A stretch of DNA of 64,000 bases from Marinobacter salsuginis (GTDB lineage Bacteria > Pseudomonadota > Gammaproteobacteria > Pseudomonadales > Oleiphilaceae): positions 1 through 64,000 of the forward strand of contig NZ_BGZH01000006.1 in NCBI RefSeq assembly GCF_009617755.1, read 5' to 3'. A program made the translations under genes and the position numbers. Below the pieces are notes generated by a model. That model saw only the letters and a list, made by a program, of their open reading frames with translations, ran no database searches and was not told where the DNA came from. Shown one piece after another: positions 1 through 7,656 of the stretch (the first letter of the stretch is position 1; the number at the start of each line of letters is the position of its first letter).

Positions 1-82
1 CGGAGGGCGTCAGTCCCGCCAACGGCGGGATGAGCGAATAGCGAACCCGGAGAAGCCCGACCCGAAGGGCGCGCCCTCTCCG
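1..82. other. Structured, non-coding left edge with nested inverted repeats
   Basis: Bases 1-9 can pair with 72-82 (two extra bases on the right arm). Inside lies a hairpin CCCGCC-AAC-GGCGGG (about 14-28). No reading frame here looks like protein. It may be the end of a structured RNA, a terminator of a gene outside the window, or an element end. It is cut by the window edge, so I cannot say which. Confidence 0.3.
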
Positions 83-102
83 CCTCAGTTATGCATTAGA
101 TA

Positions 103-118
103 GTTTCCGCCCGGAAAC
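103..118. promoter_or_regulatory. 16-bp palindrome, copy 1 (GTTTCCGCCCGGAAAC)
   Basis: Seven-base arms GTTTCCG/CGGAAAC around a 2-base centre. First of seven copies within 10.6 kb. It lies 120 bp before the lipoprotein start at 239. It resembles in design the short GC-centred operators of KorA/KorB-type plasmid regulators; that role is inference. Confidence 0.6.
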
Positions 119-238
119 TTACGCCGACTTTCTGCCAGCTTGCCAATTCTACGAAACCATATAGGATTAAATTATCTTCAAGGTAGAAGTTTGTTGGTTA
201 CCGACCTTTTTGTAATGAACAACAAAGGGAACTTGGTT

Positions 239-721
239 ATGAAATATCTACTTTGCCTTCTTTCAGCCCTGTTGCTTTCTGCCTGTTCCTCGCAACCACG
301 AGAACCAGAGCTACCAAAAGGCGAAATCGCTTTTCACAGCGAATGCCCAGGTGTTCCATTCGCGAGGTATCGGGACCAAACAGTTAAGCTAACCTTCAAT
401 GAGATTCTGAAGAAGAATGCCGAAGTTACTGCTGCCTTAAAAGCTCGTACCAAGACAGTTGAGACGATCGACGGCAGTGTTGAAATCGGAGGTAAGGCCG
501 GTTCGAGTACCGATAACAGCATCACAGGATCCGCTACCTACAAATCCCTGATAAGTGCGGATGAAGCCGAAGTGAGAAGCGCATACCAAGACTCGATTTG
601 CGTTACTCGCGATGTCCTGGATAACGTTGAACTAAGCGAAGAACAACGAGCCGAGTTTGTAGAATCCTTGCTGAGCACCATCGAAGCCCGAAAGGCTTGG
701 ATCGCAAACCCAAAGAAATGA
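239..721 (+). CDS. Small putative lipoprotein, unknown function
   Basis: About 160 residues. It begins MKYLLCLLSALLLSACSS, a signal peptide ending in a lipobox (LSAC), so the mature protein should be lipid-anchored at the Cys. I chose the ATG at 239 because AAGGGA lies 8 bases upstream and the lipobox then sits at the normal distance; an open frame continues upstream to 140 but gives a poor N-terminus. The rest is hydrophilic with two further cysteines (near SECPG and DSICV) and a Gly/Ser/Thr-rich middle. The stop overlaps the next start (ATGA), so the two genes are probably translationally coupled. Family not recognised. Confidence 0.65.
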   Translation: MKYLLCLLSALLLSACSSQPREPELPKGEIAFHSECPGVPFARYRDQTVKLTFNEILKKNAEVTAALKARTKTVETIDGSVEIGGKAGSSTDNSITGSATYKSLISADEAEVRSAYQDSICVTRDVLDNVELSEEQRAEFVESLLSTIEARKAWIANPKK

Positions 722-1356
722 GCGGTTGGGTTGAGCCAAAAGTGACCTTTCGGAAAAGGGTTACCGACTCAACCGCCCTTCTCGTTGTCGAAATCACCAA
801 TCGAAATCCATACCAAATGGATATTCGTTGGGTTGATATAAACGTATCAGGCTCTCACCCAACCGGTGAATCCTTCGATGCAGGAGGCATCACTTTTTCG
901 ACCGGAACAACCACAACGGGCGCGCGCTTGCCATTCGGTGAAATCTGGGTCGAACCTGGAAACATGCTTAAAATCAACACCAATGGTTCCAACGGCCCTT
1001 TTCACATCTCGCCCTATTCAACCGGCCATTTTGACATCAAGCTCTGCCGCAACCCGATTCCTGAAGTCTCTAAATCGCGTTCTGAACCGAGTGTCGCATT
1101 CTCGGCTTCAGCTGTGACGCAAACAAGCATGAGCAAAACGGCGGCCATCCAATCATACAGCCTCAATCCTTTGGTATCAGTGGAAATAGAAATCGTAAAT
1201 CCTGACATAGATGGGAAAGACTTCGTTGCGAAGCAAGAAGTCCGCATTAGTGATCCGGATGTTCTTCCAAACTGCCCAACCCGCAGCCCTGACAAAAACA
1301 CTGAACTTGAAGAGACCTACGAACTCATGTGCTTAGGGGACGCTGCATGCCCGTAG
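718..1356 (+). CDS. Hypothetical protein coupled to the upstream lipoprotein
   Basis: 212 residues from the ATG at 718, which overlaps the preceding stop as ATGA. No signal peptide is evident from this start. The sequence is rich in beta-strand-like alternation (TALLVVEITNRNPYQMDIRWV, then GGITFSTGTTTTGARL) and ends with a Cys-containing tail (LPNCP, LMCLGDAACP). The pair may form one accessory unit bounded by the palindromes at 103 and 1411. I do not recognise the family. An alternative TTG start at 697 is less likely. Confidence 0.6.
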   Translation: MSGWVEPKVTFRKRVTDSTALLVVEITNRNPYQMDIRWVDINVSGSHPTGESFDAGGITFSTGTTTTGARLPFGEIWVEPGNMLKINTNGSNGPFHISPYSTGHFDIKLCRNPIPEVSKSRSEPSVAFSASAVTQTSMSKTAAIQSYSLNPLVSVEIEIVNPDIDGKDFVAKQEVRISDPDVLPNCPTRSPDKNTELEETYELMCLGDAACP

Positions 1357-1410
1357 GCTTTCAATTCTAGTCTACGCCATTCCTGGTGGAGCAGCTCCCA
1401 TTCCTCATTT

Positions 1411-1426
1411 GTTTCCGGCCGGAAAC
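1411..1426. promoter_or_regulatory. 16-bp palindrome, copy 2 (GTTTCCGGCCGGAAAC)
   Basis: Perfect dyad between two convergent genes: 55 bp after the stop at 1356 (+) and 34 bp after the stop at 1460 (-). Confidence 0.65.
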
Positions 1427-1459
1427 ACTATCGAACCACCGCTCACCCTCTGACCGATC

Positions 1460-1741
1460 TCAGCCAAACCAGTCCATAAAGGTTTTGTGAGTCTCACATT
1501 CAAGCGAAGGCTGAATCTCCACTGAGCCAAAGCCTCCATCAGGTGTAATCGCATATGCCGCCACTCGAAAGGCCTCCAGTCCGTTTGGGAGAATTGCAAT
1601 CGTTTCAAACGACGATTGAGAGAGGACGGCACAACTTCCCGAGTAATTGGGTGGCAAGTAACTGGTAGCAGCGGTGCCGCCTATTTCATCAGCGACCTGG
1701 GCGATTACGGCGCCGCAGAATTCGGGGCATTCCACTTTCAC
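1460..1741 (-). CDS. Small hypothetical protein
   Basis: 93 residues from a GTG start at 1741, chosen because AGAGGG stands 6 bases upstream; a TTG further upstream (1774) has no such site. It begins with a Cys pair (VECPEFCGAV) and ends near ECETHKTFMDWFG. It is a soluble-looking small protein with no family that I recognise. It lies alone between palindromes 1411 and 1900, so it looks like a single-gene module. Confidence 0.5.
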   Translation of the reverse strand: MKVECPEFCGAVIAQVADEIGGTAATSYLPPNYSGSCAVLSQSSFETIAILPNGLEAFRVAAYAITPDGGFGSVEIQPSLECETHKTFMDWFG

Positions 1742-1899
1742 GATTGACCCTCTCGAAAACCATAGCCCTGGCAATGGGCCTCTTGATTAATCATGCTTTT
1801 CTTCCCTCAAAGGTCGCTTAACATCCCTATATGATATTATATACTCATCGGAGAAAGTAGAACCTGGATGGAAGGCCTTCTACGACGTGACGCCGCTGA

Positions 1900-1915
1900 G
1901 TTTCCGGCCGGAAAC
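1900..1915. promoter_or_regulatory. 16-bp palindrome, copy 3
   Basis: GTTTCCGGCCGGAAAC, starting 10 bp beyond the stop codon of the minus-strand gene at 1925. Confidence 0.65.
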
Positions 1916-1924
1916 TTATATCTA

Positions 1925-3487
1925 TTAGATCCGGAATCGATTCCGAAATCCGAGACCTATAAGAAAGATAAGCGCGATTGCAATCAAGCCCTGGGCTGCC
2001 ATCAAGGCATACAGTGCGGGTTCCGCATCCTCGAAAATATTCCGAAACCCAATGAGGCGCAAAACACCCGCAGCAGGAAGAAACGGGAAGGTCCATGCAA
2101 ACGAGAACAACAACGGTGACTCGATGCTATCGAACACATAACGATAGATAAGGCCAAAACCCGCCCAAGTAAAAATGAGCCAAAGCATCGGTAGAGCTAT
2201 CGATTGCCCATAGTTGGAAGTGCACTCATAAATTAGGTCGAGCGTATCCGCGAGAAACCTGCCAACTCCTTTCCTGCGAAAACGGTTAAATCGCATTTCC
2301 TCGGCGTGACACGTCAACGCCAGGCCATGATCCTTGTTAGCCTCTGCAAGCTCTTTGATTCGCTGCAGTTTGGCGCCCCTGTTGGGCTCCTGCCGCTTTT
2401 GCTTGCTGGTCATCTGGGAGCCAAACTCCACATCAGTAAGACTGAGGTGTTTTTGAAATTCAGTACCCACTAGATTTGGAACAGGTCCAAACTTCAGACC
2501 ATTAATAAATAACGGGCCCTTAAAGGTGGATCCTCGAAAAGAGAGCTCGCTTGTAAACACCTCTCCGTCTTTTTGACTAAATTCCAGTATTCCAGGAAAG
2601 TGGGCCTGTTTGAATACCACCTCACCAGGGCCAAGATCACTGAAGTTTAGTTCTGTTATTGCGCGCTCAGGGAATCTGGTAAACGCAAAGATCATATGCC
2701 CGCTTACCATGCCGAGCCCATCGAAGCGCAGCCGCCTGACTTCTTCGAAATTGGCATCGGTGAAGCGCAAATGGTTCTTCGTCCCTTCATGATCCGGGAA
2801 TCCGAGTCGCAGGCCATTCACGCATACGTTCCCGCTTCGCCATTCCGTCTTTGTGAAGTCGACCTGAGACAGATTTGAAGCGCCCGCGAAGTCCAGCAGC
2901 AGGTCGCCTACATTCAGAATGGCTTCACGGAATGAAATACTTGTGCCCGTCGAAGCTTTGATTTGGAAGTGGAATTTTGGACCCTGCATCACACAGCAGG
3001 AGTCAGCTTGCCCAGGTTTCTTAAATGGCCCAAAGCTCAAACGCTTCTCGCCTAAGTCTTGAATCTGAATCTCGGCATTGTTGTAAAACCTCGCACCGTT
3101 AAACAGAACCTTGCCTTGGCCACTGAAGGAGCCCCCCTTGAACTTAAATACATCAAACGAGGATCCAGCAAAGGATAAGGTTCCGCTTCCAAAATGAGCG
3201 TCCTGGAACACGACAGCGCCTTGGAACGTCCCTGCAAACGTAATATCGCCATCGCCGAAGTCACACTTACCGAAATGCAGAGTCCTGGTGCCCCAGCCAA
3301 TAAAAGGAAATTTCAAATCTCTTTGGCCAATGTCGCTCCGCAACTGCTTCCAATCCACCGCATCGAAGCAAATCTCAGCGCCATCTTTCGCTTCGCGCTT
3401 AAGAAATTGGCTTGCTTCATCAGGGGTTCGACACTGCAAAATCGTCTGCAGGAGGGTTTGAAGCCTTTCGCCGCTGATACTTTCCAT
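1925..3487 (-). CDS. Pentapeptide-repeat-like protein with C-terminal membrane segments
   Basis: 520 residues. Roughly residues 60-350 carry irregular repeats of the form F-x-x-A/G-x-F (for example GDGDITFAGTFQGAVVFQDAHF, SLSFAGSSFDVFKF-type strands), typical of pentapeptide or right-handed beta-helix proteins. Residues about 425-520 hold two to three hydrophobic segments (ALPMLWLIFTWAGFGLIYRY, then ALMAAQGLIAIALIFLIGLG), so a cytoplasmic beta-helix is probably tethered to the membrane. The start is preceded by AAGGA. The gene is flanked on both sides by copies of the 16-bp palindrome. The function of such proteins is generally unknown. Confidence 0.7.
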   Translation of the reverse strand: MESISGERLQTLLQTILQCRTPDEASQFLKREAKDGAEICFDAVDWKQLRSDIGQRDLKFPFIGWGTRTLHFGKCDFGDGDITFAGTFQGAVVFQDAHFGSGTLSFAGSSFDVFKFKGGSFSGQGKVLFNGARFYNNAEIQIQDLGEKRLSFGPFKKPGQADSCCVMQGPKFHFQIKASTGTSISFREAILNVGDLLLDFAGASNLSQVDFTKTEWRSGNVCVNGLRLGFPDHEGTKNHLRFTDANFEEVRRLRFDGLGMVSGHMIFAFTRFPERAITELNFSDLGPGEVVFKQAHFPGILEFSQKDGEVFTSELSFRGSTFKGPLFINGLKFGPVPNLVGTEFQKHLSLTDVEFGSQMTSKQKRQEPNRGAKLQRIKELAEANKDHGLALTCHAEEMRFNRFRRKGVGRFLADTLDLIYECTSNYGQSIALPMLWLIFTWAGFGLIYRYVFDSIESPLLFSFAWTFPFLPAAGVLRLIGFRNIFEDAEPALYALMAAQGLIAIALIFLIGLGFRNRFRI

Positions 3488-3525
3488 TTACTGTCCTTGT
3501 TCAAGTGGCGTGTATTTTAAGGTGA

Positions 3526-3541
3526 GTTTCCGGCCGGAAAC
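3526..3541. promoter_or_regulatory. 16-bp palindrome, copy 4
   Basis: GTTTCCGGCCGGAAAC, 38 bp upstream of the start at 3487, where it could act as an operator for that gene. Confidence 0.65.
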
Positions 3542-3544
3542 TAA

Positions 3545-3568
3545 AAGGCCCGCGATCGCGCGAGCCTT
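3545..3568 (-). terminator. Candidate terminator of the DUF4942 gene
   Basis: The outer arms AAGGC/GCCTT enclose the palindrome GCGATCGC. On the minus strand the hairpin is followed by TTTT. It separates the methyltransferase gene from the pentapeptide-like gene and lies between palindromes 4 and 5. Confidence 0.45.
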
Positions 3569-3620
3569 CGTCTTTAGTCGCCTTTAGCCTAGCAGGACCA
3601 ATCCCTGCTGCATCCAATTT

Positions 3621-3636
3621 GTTTCCGGGCGGAAAC
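3621..3636. promoter_or_regulatory. 16-bp palindrome, copy 5 (GTTTCCGGGCGGAAAC)
   Basis: Ends 3 bp before the stop codon complement of the minus-strand gene that terminates at 3640, that is, immediately 3' of that gene. Confidence 0.65.
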
Positions 3637-3639
3637 TTT

Positions 3640-5319
3640 TTACGGAAGCGGTGCTGCCAAAGCCAGCAATGCATCATTACCCAGCCGCAAGTTCGAATGA
3701 AAGGCCGCTTGCGCTTGCGTCGCAGAAATATTCATTTCGTCAGCGGCCTCCTGGGCATTTCGCACCCATCCTTTCAAGCGCCCAAATTCCACGTTCAACC
3801 GGCACATCAAACGCTGATTTACCTTCAGATGTAGCGTTCCCTTCTTGTGAGCCTTTGCCTCGAAAGCGACAGCTCTTTGCCCGGTCTTTCGGTCGGTAAA
3901 ATGAAAAAGCACTTTCTGGCCGGCCTCCCATTCCCGCCGGCCCGCTGGCGCCTCATGCCTGGTCTCAAATCCCAGATTATTAGCAACGGTCATTAGATCG
4001 TTCAAAAGGTCTGCCACGGTAGAATCGAGGGTAGGGGACTGATCTCCAAAATACCCATAATCCAGCGCTTTCCAACACTCCAGGATAATCCGATGATCGA
4101 GTTTGTACCTTTCGATCTCGGGCGTGCGCCCGTAACGCCAGCCTTCCTCGGCAAACGTCTTGACGTTGGATTTGTAATTTATGACGTTGGCTTTCTTGGT
4201 CATTCGCTCCACGAGCTCAATCAGCTGGTCATCAAAGTATTGATTGCAGTTTTTAATGAGCCAGGCACAGAGCGCATGCACATTATCCGGCGTGAAATCG
4301 ATGCTCATCGAGGCCTGTAATTTGTCCATAACCCTTTGCCTTGTCTTCGTAGCCAGCCGAGAGGTAACCGGCCGGAAATTCTCGAACAGCTCACGCCAAT
4401 AAACGTGCTTCAGGCCCTCAATCTTGAGCTTCAGCCCTTTGGCCAAGGCTTCGGTGCTTACCCCGAGCTCCCCAAGCAACACCGGATCGAGGCCGCAGAT
4501 CCGCTCATAATCCCCGACCAAATCCGATAGATCGTTTTGGTAAAAATCAGACAACGCCTGCACCAGACCGCGACTAGTGATTAACTCCCGGCCGGTACTG
4601 ATACGCTTCTTGGCTCTGGCCTCAATGGTTGCCTTTGGATCAAGATTGGAACAATCCGCGACCGTAGATTGAGGGGCAAAGTGTTGCTCAAACCAAAGAT
4701 CAAACGGATCTACCCGCAACTCGTTAGACCGATAGCTCCGGCCACGATTGTGGCTGTGTTTATCTAAGCGGATTCGGACCACATCAACGACAGTGCGCGC
4801 GCGACGGTCGGCATCGGGGGTATCAAAAGAAAACTGAGCCAAAACTTCGGTTTCGGCCTTTCGACTTTCAATGGCAGACTGCAGAGATTTATCGTTCTGC
4901 CAACGTACCGGAATGATCAGGTAGATAAGCTTTGCGTTAGCTTCGCGAACGATCTTTTCTGACCAGGCTCCAAAGTGAGAGTAGGGCGGGTTCGAAAAGA
5001 TCACATCGCATCGCAGATCTAAAAGCACCTGGGCGAATAGGTCAGTTCCAACAGTGACAATGCTTCGGTCCTGGCGCTCAACCAACATCAGACTCTTTTC
5101 AATGGCATATCGATCGCCGTCAGTCAGACGCATTAGGGCGCGCCCGTCCCCAGCACCGACATCAAGCGCCGAAAAGATAGGGTATTTGTCGCTGAACGGA
5201 TCCGAAAGAATTGCCTGTATGTCCTTTCGGACAGCACTCAACATCTCATCGGTAGTGGGATAAAACTCGAAATCTTCGGAATGGTCTTTCAGTGCGGAAA
5301 CAAGCGCAAGTGTACTCAT
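3640..5319 (-). CDS. DUF4942-type class I SAM-dependent methyltransferase
   Basis: 559 residues. The N-terminal Rossmann domain shows SAM motif I (SALDVGAGDGRAL, about residue 50) and the adenine-methylase catalytic motif SNPPYSHFG (about residue 112). The C-terminal half includes the plasmid-borne DUF4942 region, with a carboxy block resembling FHFTDRKTGQRAVAFEAKAHKKG. The family is common on large plasmids and ICEs and is thought to modify DNA or help evade restriction; its substrate is not known to me. No partner nuclease is adjacent, so it may be an orphan, anti-restriction enzyme. Its promoter shares a 24-bp element with the operon at 10.4 kb. Confidence 0.75.
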   Translation of the reverse strand: MSTLALVSALKDHSEDFEFYPTTDEMLSAVRKDIQAILSDPFSDKYPIFSALDVGAGDGRALMRLTDGDRYAIEKSLMLVERQDRSIVTVGTDLFAQVLLDLRCDVIFSNPPYSHFGAWSEKIVREANAKLIYLIIPVRWQNDKSLQSAIESRKAETEVLAQFSFDTPDADRRARTVVDVVRIRLDKHSHNRGRSYRSNELRVDPFDLWFEQHFAPQSTVADCSNLDPKATIEARAKKRISTGRELITSRGLVQALSDFYQNDLSDLVGDYERICGLDPVLLGELGVSTEALAKGLKLKIEGLKHVYWRELFENFRPVTSRLATKTRQRVMDKLQASMSIDFTPDNVHALCAWLIKNCNQYFDDQLIELVERMTKKANVINYKSNVKTFAEEGWRYGRTPEIERYKLDHRIILECWKALDYGYFGDQSPTLDSTVADLLNDLMTVANNLGFETRHEAPAGRREWEAGQKVLFHFTDRKTGQRAVAFEAKAHKKGTLHLKVNQRLMCRLNVEFGRLKGWVRNAQEAADEMNISATQAQAAFHSNLRLGNDALLALAAPLP

Positions 5320-5409
5320 GATGGGATTCTCCTAACTCGCCTCGACGCCGGCGAACGCGCTGCCAGCTAACTACTGGCACCCTCAAATACTCACATTTTG
5401 TCCGCATTT

Positions 5410-5433
5410 TGTCAATCTTTGGGTATATCTTTA
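5410..5433 (-). promoter_or_regulatory. Promoter element of the DUF4942 gene, shared with 10471-10494
   Basis: On the minus strand this holds a -35 TTGACA; a -10 GAGTAT follows after a 17-base spacer, about 75 bp upstream of the start at 5319. The 24 bases match those at 10471-10494 at 22 positions. The element contains the direct repeat AAAGAT, once on each side of the two mismatched bases. Confidence 0.5.
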
Positions 5434-5496
5434 GTATCGCCCATAACGTCCGCTGCTATCCTGAGTCAGAAGGGTGAACGCATAGAGAGCGGCGAT

Positions 5497-5820
5497 ATGA
5501 TTTCCAGGGAAGAGATGGGGCAGATTGAGCGGAGTTGTAGGCCTTACAGGGTGAAGATCAACGCATGGTCTGCTTCTTTAAATTCAGAACCTCGCTACTA
5601 CATAAACCTCTATAGCATGCCGGCAGGGGTAGGGCCCTGTCGAACGAAGCTCTGGTTTACGGACGATAACCCAAAAGTGCAGATCGATGACCGGTATTCG
5701 GCGCTTGATCATCGATTGAGCTCCCAGATCCAATATGTCCAGCAGGCGATCAATCGGTTTTTTGAAGAAAACAAACAATCGCTCTTGCAGAGAAAAAGAA
5801 GCAACCCGAACCCTTTCTAG
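5497..5820 (+). CDS. Small hypothetical protein
   Basis: 107 residues from the ATG at 5497 (GAGAG upstream); the frame is open from a TTG at 5398 but that part overlaps the divergent promoter. Highly polar, with a predicted C-terminal helix (SSQIQYVQQAINRFFEENKQSLLQRKR). Family not recognised. It is followed within 15 bp by palindrome copy 6. Confidence 0.5.
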   Translation: MISREEMGQIERSCRPYRVKINAWSASLNSEPRYYINLYSMPAGVGPCRTKLWFTDDNPKVQIDDRYSALDHRLSSQIQYVQQAINRFFEENKQSLLQRKRSNPNPF

Positions 5821-5834
5821 TTTCCGGGGGATCC

Positions 5835-5850
5835 GTTTCCGCCCGGAAAC
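5835..5850. promoter_or_regulatory. 16-bp palindrome, copy 6 (GTTTCCGCCCGGAAAC)
   Basis: Lies 15 bp after the stop at 5820. A decayed neighbour, GTTTCCGGGGGATCC, starts at 5819 and abuts it, so this may once have been a tandem pair. Confidence 0.65.
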
Positions 5851-5970
5851 ATGAACCGTTTGGCATGATCAAAACGTACTACTGGCAATAAACTCGACTC
5901 CAGGTACACTCTGGCTATCTCGTTGGGTCGAGATGAGGCAAGGATGCCCGTTCACCGCAGTATGGTCTCT

Positions 5971-6021
5971 CGGGTGCGTCACCTGCTCAGTGGTGAGCCT
6001 GGCCGGGGGCACCCGGCACCA
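5971..6021. repeat. Dispersed repeat of about 50 bp, copy A (inverted relative to 61624-61675)
   Basis: Nearly identical to the reverse complement of 61624-61675. It contains the small hairpin GCTCA-GTGG-TGAGC. Read as protein both copies give HLLSGEPGRGH, but neither frame looks like a functional gene. The surrounding 5851-6228 stretch shows no other supportable gene. Confidence 0.55.
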
Positions 6022-6228
6022 CCTGTCCTTCACTTAAGGTCGTTAGGCAGATTCAATGGAATAAATTCAATACGAATTGCTAATTGTTCTTGAAGCGTCA
6101 GGTTTCTTTCCAACTTCCATCGATTCCAGCTCACCTCGCCGCCTAACCTCCCGATATCCTAAGCTTGGAGCCCATCAGGCACAGCAATTGCCTTTACAGA
6201 CCAAACCCGTTTTTCTGAGGGAAGAATC

Positions 6229-7107
6229 ATGAGATGGATTGCCTCGATAATACTGGCCTCAGCCACTTTCCCCGCCTCAGCTTTGCTATGTACAGAGGGC
6301 AGTAATTGGGATCCAGCCCTCTCCTTTACCGTCGCAAAACACGAAGCAAAGGTCGTTTCCGGACGGTTTATCGAGTATCAAAGCTGCGATGCGTATTGGG
6401 CTGAGCAAGATAGTTTTTATCCTGGTAAAGACTCGGGGCAGCGCTTTTTCGATTTAGGTGAGAGCGGGCCCGACTTTACATTGGATCTAGCGCCCATTGC
6501 CCCCTCACAAATTGGTGAAGTTGAAACAAATCCATCAGAAAACGTTAACCCACTTCTTCAACTTCTGAGAGAACGGGAGGAGAACGGACAACCACGCACT
6601 GTGATAACTCCGGAAGGCCCAAATGAAGATGGGATTAGACGTATCCCCAACACGGAGTTTCGAGGAAATGGCGGAATAAGGGGCAAGCTTGAAGTATCCG
6701 GAATTGGGCTAGAAGAGGCATCCCCTGATTACTTGATGCTCTCGATTTTTGGACTGGATTTTTCATCCGCTTCGGGTGATTTTTATGTACCGTTTTTATG
6801 GACCGATATAGGTGACGGAGATTGGTTGAGCATCTATCTTGATGGCGAAACCATCTGGGAATCATCAAACGACCAATTCAATGAGAACGAACTATATTTC
6901 GCTCAGTTTAGTGCTGAACTCTTCCAAGGATCCCACTCATTTCTGACCTTTTCTCTCAATAGTGTCGGCGATTCAAATGCCTCTCTAATTCTGGCTGAGG
7001 AATATCGCTATTTGAATGATGCTGTTCCAGTCTCCGAACCTGGAGGCCTCGCTCTTTTTGGAATTGGGTTAACTGGCGTGTTCTTTATGAGGAAAAAAAA
7101 CCTTTAA
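6229..7107 (+). CDS. PEP-CTERM sorting-domain protein, secreted
   Basis: 292 residues. It has an N-terminal signal peptide (MRWIASIILASATFPASA) and a C-terminal PEP-CTERM-type tail: the short motif SEPGG, a hydrophobic helix (LALFGIGLTGVFFM) and a basic end (RKKN). In this family the tail directs export and processing by an exosortase (EpsH/XrtA) with anchoring or release at the cell surface, often in exopolysaccharide-making bacteria. The motif here is SEP rather than PEP. The central region has lectin-like beta features (YVPFLWTDIGDGDWLSIYLDGE). No exosortase is encoded in the window, so it must rely on one elsewhere. Confidence 0.7.
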   Translation: MRWIASIILASATFPASALLCTEGSNWDPALSFTVAKHEAKVVSGRFIEYQSCDAYWAEQDSFYPGKDSGQRFFDLGESGPDFTLDLAPIAPSQIGEVETNPSENVNPLLQLLREREENGQPRTVITPEGPNEDGIRRIPNTEFRGNGGIRGKLEVSGIGLEEASPDYLMLSIFGLDFSSASGDFYVPFLWTDIGDGDWLSIYLDGETIWESSNDQFNENELYFAQFSAELFQGSHSFLTFSLNSVGDSNASLILAEEYRYLNDAVPVSEPGGLALFGIGLTGVFFMRKKNL

Positions 7108-7152
7108 AGCAAGCTAACAACAAAGAGAGGTAAAAGTTCTATCTATTCGCAA

Positions 7153-7171
7153 GGGCAGGGCAGGGCAGGGC
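7153..7171. repeat. Short tandem repeat (GGGCA)3-GGGC
   Basis: Three perfect 5-bp units plus a partial one, between the PEP-CTERM gene and the minus-strand gene that ends at 7174. Confidence 0.5.
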
Positions 7172-7173
7172 GG

Positions 7174-7512
7174 CTACCCCGATCTGTCCAGCCGGTCATT
7201 TTTGTTCCGAACCATCCGAACCATTGGCCGCCCCTTGTCCATTACGCCGATCACGCCTGTATCGATCGCCGCACCCACCATATATATTCCTGGTCCCAGC
7301 CTTTGATAAGGCTCCAGAATCATCCGCCGCCACGATGTTATATCCAGGAGCACAGCTGAAAACGATGGGAGTCTGCGGATGACATCCCGATCGGCAATGC
7401 CGAGCCATGATCTCACTTCAATCTCGTGGGCTGTGACCACACCAATTGGCTGGTGAGAGGCGTAAGCATTGAGGGTGGCAAAATAGGTATTATGTCGTCG
7501 GCGGAATTCCAC
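7174..7512 (-). CDS. Hypothetical protein behind a LexA-like operator
   Basis: 112 residues from a GTG start at 7512. No family recognised; the sequence is basic at both ends and contains no clear membrane segment or known motif. A long AT-rich dyad containing a LexA-type box begins 13 bp upstream of its start, so it may be damage-inducible (inference). Its ribosome binding site is weak, and coding status is less certain than for its neighbours. Confidence 0.4.
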   Translation of the reverse strand: MEFRRRHNTYFATLNAYASHQPIGVVTAHEIEVRSWLGIADRDVIRRLPSFSAVLLDITSWRRMILEPYQRLGPGIYMVGAAIDTGVIGVMDKGRPMVRMVRNKNDRLDRSG

Positions 7513-7524
7513 AATGTCACTCGC

Positions 7525-7554
7525 TGATAAACTGTATAAATATACAGTTTATCA
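7525..7554. promoter_or_regulatory. Perfect 30-bp dyad containing a LexA (SOS) box
   Basis: Fourteen-base arms around a 2-base centre. The core CTGTATAAATATACAG (7532-7547) fits the gammaproteobacterial LexA consensus CTGT-N8-ACAG. It separates the minus-strand gene starting at 7512 from a short plus-strand frame with a strong ribosome binding site at 7555-7560. Confidence 0.6.
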
Positions 7555-7568
7555 GGAGGGCTTTCGAG

Positions 7569-7607
7569 ATGAAAAAGCAGGACGAAACGAGGAGCCAAGA
7601 ACCGTAG
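7569..7607 (+). CDS. 12-codon open frame after a strong ribosome binding site
   Basis: AGGAGGG lies 8 bases before an ATG that encodes MKKQDETRSQEP and then two near-consecutive stops. It directly follows the LexA-like dyad. It may be a leader peptide or the truncated start of a lost SOS gene. Coding is uncertain. Confidence 0.2.
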   Translation: MKKQDETRSQEP

Positions 7608-7656
7608 TAAGTGCTTACTATTACTTAACTCGCTGTCCTGGCATGCGGGAACTGGA

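Noticed and set aside
4364..4379. GTAACCGGCCGGAAAT, similar to the 16-bp palindrome
   Set aside because: Three mismatches and inside the DUF4942 coding region; not counted as an eighth site.
6042..6147. GTTAGGC and GCCTAAC as integron attC ends
   Set aside because: The order is inverted relative to attC and no integron integrase is present.
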